From assembly GCA_036583965.1 (NCBI GenBank), contig JAZBQD010000030.1:111267804-111331803 (forward strand): a DNA stretch of 64,000 nt. Reading direction: 5' to 3'. The position numbers and the translations under genes were made by a program. Positions within the stretch are counted from its first letter, which is position 1; each line of letters begins with the position of its first letter. Under the pieces are notes generated by a model. That model made no database searches and had not been told where the DNA came from. It saw only the letters and a list, made by a program, of their open reading frames with translations. Of the stretch, positions 35,890 to 47,400 are shown piece after piece. The DNA comes from Prunella strophiata. Taxonomy: Eukaryota > Chordata > Aves > Passeriformes > Prunellidae.

Positions 35890-36543
35890 TGTGATAAATG
35901 CCAACCACTTGTTTTTAAAATTTTAAAAGTTTAATAGTAATAAAATAAATAGTAATAAAATTAGAGTAATAAAAATTTGGACAATAAGGGTTAGGACAAT
36001 ATGAGACAATAAAAAACAAAGGGTTACAAACAGGTTCAGGAGCTCTCCTGGCCAAATTAAGCCCCGAAAGCACACCTGTTAACAGAGGATTAACCCTTAA
36101 AAGCAATAACCTGTTGCGTGTTCATATATCTCATGCATGATGCATAAATACCATTCAAACAAAGGATTCTCTCTGTTCAGTGTCAACTTCTTCCTCTTAA
36201 TCTGTCCGGGTCTTCAAGGCTCAGCAAGGCAGATAAAAGTTGGTTCCTTCTGATAAGGGAGTCACAAATTCTTTCTTCTCTGAAAGATTTGCATATCCTG
36301 TGGCTGTTATCTCTATGCAGGTACCCCCTTCCTCTCTTAAAAAAATATCCCATATACATAGTCTCTATTTTAGCTACAAAAACTGCAATTTAACCATAAC
36401 ACTACACTTACCACACTATTAAAATATCAATACAGCACTACTAATCAATACAACATAATACATCTAGTAAATATCTATGTAGAGCAATATAATAAGCACT
36501 TTTCACACTAATTTTGGGAAAAGCTAAGGGTCCCAAGCTAACA
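35890..36543 (-). mobile_element. Probable solo LTR
   Basis: On the minus strand it starts TGTTAGCTTGGGACCC and ends TTGGCATTTATCACA, about 654 bp. The minus-strand 3' part is a characteristic run of TTTTATTACTATT words followed by AAAACAAGTGGTTGGC, like U5 regions of avian LTRs. The rest is AT-rich with several stops in all frames. No convincing target duplication is seen; the outer borders could be off or one end lost. Confidence 0.5.
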
Positions 36544-39500
36544 TCTTTGAGATATACTTTGTCAGGATCTCACCTTATTAGTATGGCAGAATAACTGACT
36601 GTGTTTCCTCCCCTCCTAGCACTAGGCAACCAGACAAGAGAAAATGTCAAGTTTTTGGCCATATTTGACACAGGAGTTCAGCACAGCTTTCTGATTTTTT
36701 TCCCCTTCAGATACATTTGGCAGCATCTATCCAAGGAGCTGTGCAGAAATTCTGTGAGTACTTTGGCATGCTCTCTTGCAATCCCAACACTGCTCTTTGA
36801 GGGAAAGGCACCACAGAAATATTTCAGGTACTGTGCTGCCCATGAATCATGCAAAATGCTCTCACTTCAGTGAAGGTTTCTTTGAACAGTGTTTTGTTTT
36901 TTTTTTTTTTTCATGCAATCTTGGATTTTTAAGTGCTTTTCTGAGTTCCTGGTCATGGAGGGTTTGTTCTTAAAATAATATCTGGCAGCAGAAGTGCACA
37001 CAGAGCTCTCCCTGCAGCTGGTGACAGGTGAGCAGTGACACCTGTGCTGAAGCCATCTGGGCTCAGTGGGAGGACAGAGAAATGAGGACCATGGCAGGGC
37101 TGGGACCACACCTTGGGGTGAATTGAATTTCCCCATTTCACAGAACAGAAGTCATAAAATTGGCAAGCACCAAAGAAAGCAGAGAAGTCTTTTACTCAGC
37201 TGCTTTTTCACTCGTGTCAGGGGGTGTCATGCATGGGGAATTAAGCCACAGGAAGCAGAAGAGGACATGTCACCCACTGGGGCCACTACAGTGTCACATC
37301 TGATGCCTGAATGTTCCCCCCGTTGGGACACACTGAGGAAAACCAACAAAAATGTAGGGAGATTGCTAATGAACCACTTGAAGAGAATTGCTAATGAAAG
37401 AATGAGTCTTTGGTGGCAGATCTGTAAAAAGAGGAATAGAAGTCTTGGCAGATCAAAATTAAGAAGTGATCCCAGCTTAGACAGTAATTTTTTTTTCTTC
37501 ATAAAATTATTTTTGTGAGAAAACAACTTCTTTTCCTGCTGTTTTTAATTTCCTTCAAGGAGCTGTAGGTTTTTTTTCTAGAACTCAAATTACAGGCAAG
37601 TCTTTTCTGCAAATCTTTCCATTTTCAGCACTGAAACCTTTCCTTGTTGAGTGAGGAGAGAGAACATGAGGTGAATAGAAATCCAACTTGCCTAAAAGTT
37701 TCTAGGTGTCAAATTGCATCCAGAAAATCCACAAAACTACCATTTATTTTGGCCAATTTAAAAAAGAAAACCCTTTTCTACTCCCTTGCACTCCCAATTT
37801 CCAAGGGCAAACCTGTACCACCGTGGGGTGAATAATTTGGATGCCATGAATGTGACAAAGCTGCAGAGAGAGTGACACTGCAGGGACAGTGTCCAGGAAA
37901 AGGGGCAGGGAGAGCAGTGAGGGTGGAGGAAGGATCATCATCATCATCATCTGCAATTATTGAGGAGAGGGAAATAGCATTTTTTAGGAAGGAGGGCAAC
38001 AAGATGGGAGCTGTAATCTGGAAGGAGAGAGGAAGGACTTTAACAGGAAAACCTCAGGAGAAGGATGGGACTTGTATTACCCCATGAGAGTAGGTGTTTC
38101 AACTCTGGGTAGTTATTATAATTTTTTAAAAAAATTAAGTAATACAATTAAAATGTTTCTTTGGGTTAGCTGGGCGCCACTATGAGACACTTTCTATTTT
38201 ATTTTATTTATTTATTTATTTTTTTTGGGAATACATTCAGAACTGATATTAATGTAAAAATACATTCAGAACTGATATTTTAAAATCCCCTTCAGATGCA
38301 GTGGTTGCTTTCCAAGCCCCTAGGAAATCCTGGATGCATCTCTAATGTCTGCTAACAGTCAAGTAAGGGAGCTGAACACATTTTTCAGGTGAGGAACCAT
38401 CACCAGGATATTAGCAGGTTAAGGTGAGCGGTTCAGACAATCTGGGAAGACTTGTGAAAGTACTGATTCAGCACCGTAATGTTTAGGTAAATGCTACAAC
38501 ATCTCTTTAAAAGAGAAAAGCGAGACACTTCTTATGTATGACTCACTAATCACTGTCTGTGCTGTGGAGCCTGGAGTACAAATTCCTTTTGTCATGAAAA
38601 TGCTTGCTCCTTTGATCCCCACAACATCATTAAACACTTCTAAAGAGTAAGTAAATCTTTTGGCACATTCTTTGCAAAATAAGCGTTTCAGGATTCAGAC
38701 GCATGTGGGTGTGTTTGTGATGCTGAGGAGATTGATACCGATACAATTTTTAGCAGCGGGTGCAGACTGTGCTCGATGCTTTGCCGAGGGAGAGAGGTTT
38801 TTCCAGCTCCTTTTCCAAAGCAAATATGTCGAAAATTGAAATGTGCAGGGCAGCCATGTGGGATTGCTGCGCAGGATTTGCTGGTGCAAATTAAACCTAT
38901 TTAGCCTGGCTGTAGGATGGCTGTGGATGTAGACATTCTCACATGGAATGTTCTCCCCAAAGGGTTTTGAAGACTTTTATCTTCATTCTGATAGTTCAGG
39001 TGAAAGACCCTGATGGTTTTTCTGGAGACCCTGATGCTGTTAAGGATGTCACCAGCACTTTCCCAGGAAAAAAAACAGAGTTACAGGCTGGTGGAACACA
39101 CACTCTGGGTTGTCCCCTGTCTCTTTGAGGAGAACCCAGTGCAGGCTGAAGTCACATGGAAGTTATTTCCTTTGTCAGAATTATGCATTATGGTCAATTT
39201 ATCACTTTCTCAGCTGCTTTAATGCCTGGCAATGGTGGTTTTTTTTTTTTTTTTTGTTTTTCTGGTCCTGTGCACATCAGCCCAGTGCCTGGATCAGCTG
39301 CCCTGCTGACTCTTTGGAACTCTGCACCTAGAAAATTTAAGGGACAGGGGGCAGATTATTGATCCATAAAGATAAATATTCTCTGGTATTTATCTATAAA
39401 CTTCACAAGGCTTTAGCTAAAATGGGAAGAGCTTATGAGCTTACTGAAAGAATACTTGGGGATCTAAACCATTCAAAGACACATGACTGTTTAGAAGTGT

Positions 39501-41447
39501 AAGAACAGCATTCTCATGCCACATAGCACTCTGTGTGAAATAAGTTTGTACCCTTCCAACACACCATCTGGCAGCAAACAGCACATTGGTTTGCATCCCA
39601 GCCTGTGATCTTGCAAGAAAAATGAAATCATATGTAATAAAATGCACTTTTAAAAGTCAACATTTTCATAATAGTCAGTGAAACTAATGGACTTAAGAGT
39701 GTTTTCAGTTTTCTCTCAGAAAGTGTTTTGGTAAACAAGTGACTGCCCTTAGTTGTGATGTGCATATGAGTAAAGGGATTTATGTCACACTCAGACACGT
39801 GTTCTGGGTGTGCATCTGCACCTTGGAGTGCTCAGAACATTCAAATCTGCACTCCTGCCTGAGCCATTGCAGTGGGAGGAATCAGATTATGGGCTTTCAA
39901 CTGGTACCCAAAATATGGGTGGAAGGAGTTGGATGTTTGAGAGAAAATGGAGCAAGTCTGTTGATTCAGGAAATGAGGAACTGGTTGGAGTGAGATGCAA
40001 TCACATGCCTGAGCCCCCCTAGAACTGCATCCTCTCTCTTATTTTGATACCTTGAAATTTTAGGGAAGATGATTCATGTCTGTCTTGGGTAAGGCATCTC
40101 TCCAATTCAAAGCATCTTCTTTCCTAGCACTGTGATATTTCAAGGGAAGGCAAGTCTGGTGAAAGGAAGTAATAGCAATTTGCTTTAATTTCTCAGCAAA
40201 TCAGGCAAAAAGCTTTCATGTAGTTGGATAGTGGACAAGGGTGTATCTTGGAAAATAAACAAGATAAAATGCAGGCTGATAGATCTGTTCTTATTAGGTT
40301 TTATATGAGGAAATTAGTCTGGCCACTTGATAGATGATGAAATGATTAGGAAGAACCTTCTATCTAGCTGCACACATAGGGTTGTAGAGATTTGATTATG
40401 TGAAAAATAACAATGGAGGCTCAGCTTTTCAGGGATGAGGATGGGTTAAAATAATTTACAGAGAAATTGCTGTAATTAAAACCACTCTAGCTGGTATTCA
40501 GTCAGTTTGTCTCCTTCCATTAAGGGTTCATCCTCAAGTTTGCATTAATATTCTCTGTGCCTCATGGTGTTCTAGGAACTCTTTCATTTGCCACTCCATG
40601 CAAATTTAAATTCCAGCCTCCCAGTCAGTGTTTTGAATCACTGGGATATTGAGTAAGTATATAATTCTTAGCTTAGACACTGAACATCTGTTGCCATTTG
40701 TGTCCAATTTGTAATTACAGCAGGGGGAGCTGGACAATCAGAGATTAAAAAGATGCTGCTTAATCTTCCACCACATGTTTCTACTTAAAAAGAATAACAC
40801 ACTGGAGAAATCTCATGGCAGCTCGTGGTGTATCTTCTTCTCCCCTTATCCTTGCTCAACAGATCAGCCTTCATTTGGTCTCTGTCTGAGATTTGCACAG
40901 TCCTTCTGTTTGCACCTGGGAGTGTGTGCGCTCAGACCTGGTTCTAGGGCGTGTTCTGAAGGAGTCCATTCCTGGTTTTCCACAATTAAAATATTGTGCC
41001 TCGTGGCATTCCTTTGGCCTCTAATAATATTTTTATATGGAGTGATTTTTCCCAGCCATTTGGAGAGAATGGGCACTAGGAGAGCCTGTTGAGATGGGTA
41101 ACACAATCCTCCCTCAAGATTTCTGCCCGTGCCATGGAGTGTGCTGGACATCAGACCAGGAGGAGAGCATGATGTGTCTTCCCCCTTTCTCAAGATCATG
41201 CTGCAGATTTTCCAGTGGGACTACTCAAATGCTTTTACAGAAGAGCTAAAAGCAGCAGCTGTGGTGCAGTGAAGGCAGAGCATCAGGAAAAGGGCAGTAA
41301 CCAGAGGTTGCAGGGTCATAAACATGGCACAATTGCTTTATCTTACTGCAAAGCAACATGACCAACATCCTTTGCAAAAGTTATTTACACAAATGTTTTA
41401 CCTAAGAGCTGATTCCAGACAGTGACATTTAAGAAGGGGCAGGAAGG
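36544..41447. other. Unique DNA, no gene recognised; possible conserved non-coding block
   Basis: The stretch contains a (TTTA)n tract at about 38191-38226, an (ATC)n stretch near 37934-37950, and a tandem duplication of ATACATTCAGAACTGATATT at about 38231-38280. Between about 38690 and 38880 there are seven CpG sites in about 190 bp, well above the surroundings, and a TGACTCA (AP-1-type) word lies near 38540. These hint at a retained regulatory element but prove nothing. T-rich runs lie at 36896-36911 and 39239-39255. Confidence 0.5.
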
Positions 41448-41580
41448 AAGAACTGGGTGCTCAAGAGCAGGCTGGATGGGGCTTTGAGCAAACTGGTCTG
41501 GTGCAAGGTTCCCTGGTCACTTCAGGGAGGGTTGAACCAGAAGATCCTTAAGGCTCCTTCCAAACCAAACCATTCTGGAG
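41448..41580 (+). mobile_element. CR1 LINE 3' fragment
   Basis: Sense CR1 blocks: GCTCAAGAGCAGGCTGGATG, GGGCTTTGAGCAAACTGGTC, then CCAGAAGATCCTTAAGGC and TTCCAAACCAAACCATTCTG. It is short and lacks the terminal tail. Confidence 0.85.
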
Positions 41581-42954
41581 CAGGAGGTGATGTTGCAGAA
41601 ACAGTGGGAGAGGGAAGGGTCACAGCAGTGACATCCTGCAGAGGGAGGAAGGAGGGAGGCTGTGGGTTTATATCCTCTTAATGTGTCTGTCCTTTAATCC
41701 AGACACATTAAAGGAGCCCCTCTCAGGGTGCTGCCCACATGGACCTGCTGTGGGTTGGCTGCCAGCGTGTGTCCCTCCCACAAGAGCCTCATGAGATGCT
41801 GTGGGGGTGTGTGTGATGCTGAGCAAGGAAGTTGTGCCTCTTTATTGACTGGAAGAACTTTCTGTCCTCTGCAAGTCTTTGAAAAATGCGAGTGCAGTGT
41901 TGTAAGGGATTGACAAAACAGTTGCTGTGTTTCAGTGAAAAGTGTTTCACTCATTTTGTACTTGAGAGGGGAAAACGATTTTGCTACTGGTTGGAATAGC
42001 AATATCCAGTGAGATGTGCCCAGTACAGAGAGATATCCATTCTAAACTAATACAGTTTTCATATTTGTGCTGTTGGCTTGTGTGCTTTTCCAAGTACATC
42101 CTTCTAGTCTTTATTAAAACTCCAGAAGGTTTTTTTTTTTTTAATTTTTTATTTTTTGCTTGTTGTTTTTATTTTGTTTGTTGTTGTTTTGGTTTTTTTT
42201 TTTTTTTTAACAGCTCATCTAGTGAAAAATTAATTTTCTCTGATTTTCTTTAGGACAAAACTGAAATATTTTTTCCCCAAAAAAAGAAAATTAACTTGCC
42301 TGTCACCTCAAGAGAATTGTGATTTTGTTAGGAATGGGCTTTGGTACTTGAGAGGATTTATTGAGAGATATTTATGAGACACTGAATTTCAAAATGTCAG
42401 CTGTATTAGGTTCAGCCCTTAATATAATGACATGCTAAGGTGGTCTGCCAGACTTTTGCCCTTAAAGAGGGTTTTGCACAAACACTGTGTTCTTTTAGAT
42501 GCATAGGGACAGTTAAAGAAGCACTATTTACTTGTTCACTTTAAAATATAAACACAGATATACCATAAACACCCTCAGAATTTCATTAGATGTGAAATTA
42601 ATAACAGTGTCATGGATGGGGGAGTGCACAAGTGTTGGGTATTGGAAGACAGTCACAAGTAATGCTTCCCCTTTCCAGTTTAACTGCATTTTACCCCCTC
42701 TCCCAGTGCATCTTTAATCCTGGAAAAAGCAAATTAAGACAGAAGAGACGTGGGCATGGACTCAAGGCTTGCAGGAAGCAATGGCAAAGAGCCCCTTTGG
42801 CTTTGGTGTGACCTGCAGTGGTCCCTGCCCACCTGTGTGCCTGAGGTTTCTGTCCCTTCCTTCCTTCTCCAGGCATGCTCATCATGTTTGCCTCAGCACC
42901 GAGGGCCTGCACAAACACCTCCTTGAGCTGCTGGCCCTGGAACAATCCACTTAG
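41581..42954. other. Unique DNA with a T-rich tract
   Basis: A T- and TG-rich low-complexity stretch lies at about 42130-42210. No gene is recognised. Confidence 0.5.
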
Positions 42955-43296
42955 AGAATCATGGAATCACAGAATCCCTGGGGCTGGCAAAGCCCTGCCA
43001 GCCCATGGAGTGCCAGCTGTGCCCCATGCCCACCTTGTCCCCAGCCCAGAGCACTCAGTGCCACCTGCAGGGGACACCTGCAGGGATGGGCACTGCAAAG
43101 CTCCCTGGGCAGCCCCTGCCAAGGCCTGAGCAGCCTTTCCATGGGCAAATTCCTGCTGCTGGCCAAGCTGAGCCTGCCCTGGCCCAGCCTGAGGCCGTTC
43201 CCTCTGCTCCTGTCCCTGTTCCCTGGAGCAGAGCCCGACCCCCCCGGCTGTGCCCTCCTGGCAGGGACTTGTGCAGAGCCACAAGGTCCCCCCTGA

Positions 43297-43624
43297 GAGA
43301 ATTCCAATAAATAAATTATCCAAAAGTCAGGCTAAACACCAACTACCCTCAGGAGATCAACTCTCAGCAGTATCTCTACTCTGCAGCCACTTCCCTGTGT
43401 ATTTTTGACCAGAAAGACATTTCCTTTCCATCCAGAAGTTCCAGACTGATCTCACTGGGATGAATTTCTTCTATAAACCAACACAACAAGTTCTGTGTCA
43501 CCAGGCTGGAGTTTGCACTCACTCCCTCATTAGGAAGGATGTTCCTGATGGGCTTCTTGGAATTCTTGATGGGATTCTCTGTGGAATCCTGATGGGACTC
43601 TCTGTGGAATTCTTCCTCTGTGGA
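43297..43624. other. 328-bp insertion in CR1 flanked by a 51-bp direct repeat
   Basis: The CR1 segment from GGCTGTGCCCTCCTGG to AGGTCCCCCCTGAG (43246-43296) is repeated almost exactly at 43625-43675 (GGCTGTCCCCTCC... onward), with foreign sequence between. The second copy continues correctly into CR1. The insert is not CR1 and ends in a short imperfect repeat of words like TGATGGGATTCTCTGTGGAAT. A 51-bp duplication is far longer than the target-site duplications of LTR or hAT elements, so a tandem duplication or template-switch event with captured sequence is more likely. Origin of the insert unknown. Confidence 0.75.
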
Positions 43625-43707
43625 GGCTGTCCCCTCCTGGCAGGGACTTGTGCAGAGCCACAAGGTCCCCCTGAGCCTCCTTTGCTCCAGGCTCAGCCCC
43701 TGCCCAG

Positions 43708-44161
43708 CTCCCTCAGGGATTCTCCATTCCCTTCCCAGCTCCCTCAGGGATTCTCCATTCCCTTCCCAGCTCCTCAGGGATTCTCCATTCCCTTCCCAGC
43801 TCCCTCAGGGATTCTCCATTCCCTTCCCAGCTCCCTCAGGAATTCTCCATTCCCTTCCCAGCCCCCTCAGGAATTCTCCAGCCCCTTCCCAGCTCCTCAG
43901 GGATTCTCCATTCCCTTCCAGCTCCTCAGGAATTCTCCATTCCCTTCCCAGCTCCTCAGGATTCTCCATTCCCTTCCCAGCTCCCTCAGGGATTCTCCAT
44001 TCCTTCCCAGCTCCCTCAGGAATTCTCCAGCCCCTTCCCAGCTCCTCAGGGATTCTCCATCCCTTCCCAGCTCCTCAGGAATTCTCCATTCCCTTCCAGC
44101 TCCCTCAGGGATTCTCCATTCCCTTCCCAGCTCCCTCAGGATTCTCCATTCCCTTCCCAGC
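43708..44161 (-). repeat. 15 diverged copies of the 30-bp CR1 unit
   Basis: I count fifteen TTCTCCA-centred units of 28-31 bp, each a variant of CTCCCTCAGGGATTCTCC followed by ATTCCCTTCCCAG. Variants include CTCC versus CTCCC, GGATT versus GAATT versus GATT, and CAGCCCC versus CATTCCC. This is the complement of the unit at 5557-5676 and 6603-9102, but here the units differ in length and sequence, unlike the uniform large array. Confidence 0.93.
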
Positions 44162-44425
44162 TCTGTTCCCTGCCCTGGACACGCTCCAGCCCCTGCAGGA
44201 CCAGAACTGGACACAGCCCTGGAGGGGCCTCTCAGAGGCAGCACAGAGGGACAATCCCTGCCCTGCTCCTGCTGCACACACAATTCCTCACCCAGCCCAG
44301 CTGCCAGTGGCCTCTTGCCCACCTGGGCACCCCTGGGCTGTGTCCAGCCCCTGTCTCCAGCACCCCCAGGGCCTTTCCCACTGGGGCACTTTCCAGCCAT
44401 TTCACCCCCAGCTTGTATCATGAAA

Positions 44426-47400
44426 TTAGAGCAACTTCAAGGGGCTGAAATGGAAAAATAACAGCATTCAGGGAGTTCTGGTATGTGTCAGACCACTTTA
44501 GTGAGGGACACATCAGGGAAGCTGCTCCTCATGAGCTGAATTCTTTATTTTCTCCATCCAAGATTAACACCAGACCCTTTGACATCATGAACCAGCCCTG
44601 GCCAGGTGAGTTTAAGCCTGTGGAGCATTTCTTGCCTGAATCAGTTCTCTGGTTCCAGCAACTCAGTGTGTGGAGCAGCAAAATGCAGACATTGAATTGA
44701 GGATGACAGATTATTTACAGAAAATGTGTGGGTGTGTGGCTGTGTGTGTTTGTCTGCAGTTTTTGTGCTGCTGAAATGCCAGTGGCCATTTCACTACATT
44801 TATAAACTTTGCAGAACATTTAAACCATCCACAGGAAAACATGGGGAGGTTTAAGAGTCAGCAAATTCATGGCCTGCATGGTTCTGGATGTAGCTGGCAT
44901 GGCCCATTCTCAGCCATTGTTAAATTTGCTTTCACAGTCAATACTGAAAAAAAATATATTCTTTTATTGTACCATTACTGTTTTCTTGGTTTTATAGTTA
45001 TTCACTTTTTGACTTCTTTGTTTTTTCTAGAGCATATTTTTCCCAAGGATCTCCAACCCACCTGAATTTCACAGAACTCTGATTGCCTCAAAAATATTTC
45101 AGGAGTTTTTGCTGTAAGCTTACTTTTTTTAAGGGGTTGTATAATACATTTTTCCATCTTGCATGGCATCTTCAGAAAAACATGTCAGGGGAAACATACT
45201 TAACACAGTAGAATTTAATTATGCATTAAAGTGCATCAAAATCCATGCCAGCCTGTGGACCAGAATAATGGTACAAGCATCTTCACAAAGATTTGCTGGA
45301 TTTTGCCAATATATGTTTCTTAGAGTAGCCTGTGCTACTCCTTTGTTTTGGACATGCATGAAATCTTTATTTGTATGAGATCTTCAGTCACATTTAGTCT
45401 GTATCTAAACAAATGAGAGCATCCCAGCAATGTGATTTCATGCATTTATCTCAAATAAATTAGTTTAAAAGTTTATGATGAAAATTTGGTGACAGAAATA
45501 TACCAAAGTACTTCCAGAACAACAGACATTATTGGAGCTTGCTTGCATTTTCTTCTTCCCCTTACTTTAAAGACCTCCTTGTTTCAGTGATCTGTGATTT
45601 TTTGCTTCAGTGATAGTGATTCATATTCCAGAATCATTTACTGCCAGTAATGGGTATGTAGGTGCTCACAATCCTTTTGATCATTCTAAGCTGAAGAAAT
45701 CCTCCCAGTGGAAGATTACAAGGAAAAACCAAGTTCTAGTTTTCCATGGATACATCTGCCCTCACTAGGTGGTGGCCTGAGTTCAATTTATCTAATATTG
45801 TGCAGAAAATTTGTGGCCAAAGGTGGGCTGGGACCCTGAGTTTTGGTTTTCCACATTGCCCACAGCAAGGCTGGCCTATGGCAAGGGTTGTGTAGTTGTG
45901 TTATTTCTCAAAACAGCTATTTCAACATTAAAATATCTTTATTTTTATGATTAAATGGGCCCAGTTTCTTAAGTGCAGAATGTGTTGTCTGCCCTTCTTT
46001 GCTCCTAAACATGCTTTTAGAAAATGACTGCAAATTCTTGCAGAGTGATTATAGAGTGGGAACTGCAGGAAACCTTCAGCTCTGCACAAAAATGATTGAT
46101 GGTCAGTGGTGGACACCTGCATATTGTGCCCCTCTAGAAATGCATTCACTCACTCTCAGAGGCATTATTTTAATGTAAACTGCATTTTGCAAACTTGAGC
46201 ACACTGCTCAAGTTGAAGGGAAGTAGTTTTTTTTTTTTTGGGTTTTTTTTTTTTTGGCAGCATTCATTTGTGGGAATAGTGTATAACATGGAATGTGTAT
46301 TACTAAACCTGTCTCAAAGTAGGAAGATCTGGACATTTGCTGAGGATGAGATGTACTTCCGAAGTCCTGTTCCTTAAAATTCAGGTAAAAATAGCCAAGC
46401 TCTTCCCTCACAGACACCACTTAATTTGTTCATTTTCAATGACAGTCATTTAGTATTTCAGGGGCTGCAGAAGCTGCAACTTGTATCTCTTTGGAGAAGA
46501 AAATTTTATCTTCTGTCTCATTAGCTTCCTTCCAAGTTCATAATTTTTTTCCTGTGCCAGGCAATGTTTGCAAAGCTTCCAATCTCAGAAATTCCTTATC
46601 ACTTTCACAGTGCTGCTGCTGCTTCAGTGTGTTTTTCCATTGACTCCACCAGGCTCTGCATCAGGCCAATAATGGCTATTTGTCAGTGTACCCAGGAGTT
46701 ATATTGACCTGTATCATGCCAAATTCCATCAATGTGTTTGCAATTCCCAAGCTTTTTGGCACGGTGAGCATGTTACATAGTTGGTGATGCTCAGAAATTG
46801 CAGTTTTGTGGTGCTAGGAAAATAATCATAATAATAGTATATTTCCTATCTGCTAATGGGAAACATGAAGTTTTTTTAATGAATCCATAGGCTGCTGTTC
46901 TGATGGGGGCATTTGTCTCTCCACCAACTCCCCCCTGCCCTAACAAAATGGATTTTCTGACATTTCTGTGACCTCTTAGAGAAAGAATTAGGTGCACAGT
47001 TACCAAGCAACAGAAAGTCAGGCAACACACTTTTGAAGCCCTCTAATTGCCCATAATGGTAAGAGCAGCATCCACGTTCACAAAAGCTTCATATTCTTGG
47101 TTCTTACTCTGCTGCAGGAACTCATTTGCCTTTTATTGCCAGTGTGGTGTTGAGCTGTAACCACCAAAGGAGGAGGTGGAAGTCTGAAGGCTCTGGAGCC
47201 TTGGTGCATAGAGAGGGCCATAAGGAAATTGTCATTTTCACAATTCATGCCTCACATTTCACTTATCCAGAATATTTTAAGTGCTTAACTCACAAGAGAG
47301 AAGGCACATTCATCTCTACAATACTAAAACCAAAGTGAACGCAAAAAAAAACCCACCAAAAAAACTTACAAAGTCTTTCAAAGATTTAAATGAGAGACCA

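Larger units (their letters stand above)
42955..44425 (-). mobile_element. CR1 LINE 3' region, inverted relative to 5.5 kb copy, with insertion and VNTR
   Basis: It starts with the complement of a CR1 tail (AGAATCATGGAATCACAG). It runs through the same subfamily body as the element at 5455-6046 (43055-43282 gives the same 75-residue translation as 5727-5954). It is interrupted by 328 bp at 43297-43624, and then has 15 diverged copies of the 30-bp unit. Further upstream CR1 sequence follows: CCCTGGACACGCTCCAGCC, GGACAATCCCTGCCCTGC, GGCCTCTTGCCCACCTGGG, a GGCACTTTCCAGCCATTTCA block. The repeat gives long proline/serine-rich plus-strand frames (333 and 267 codons), which are repeat artefacts. 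Frameshifts between repeat copies show no coding constraint. Confidence 0.9.

Noticed and set aside
42967..43323. Minus-strand frames of 118 codons sharing peptides with 5727-5985
   Set aside because: The shared peptides reflect two copies of the same CR1 3' region, not a gene family.
43460..44461. Plus-strand frames of 333 and 267 codons rich in Pro, Ser and Phe
   Set aside because: They read through the CR1 antisense strand and its degenerate 30-bp repeats.
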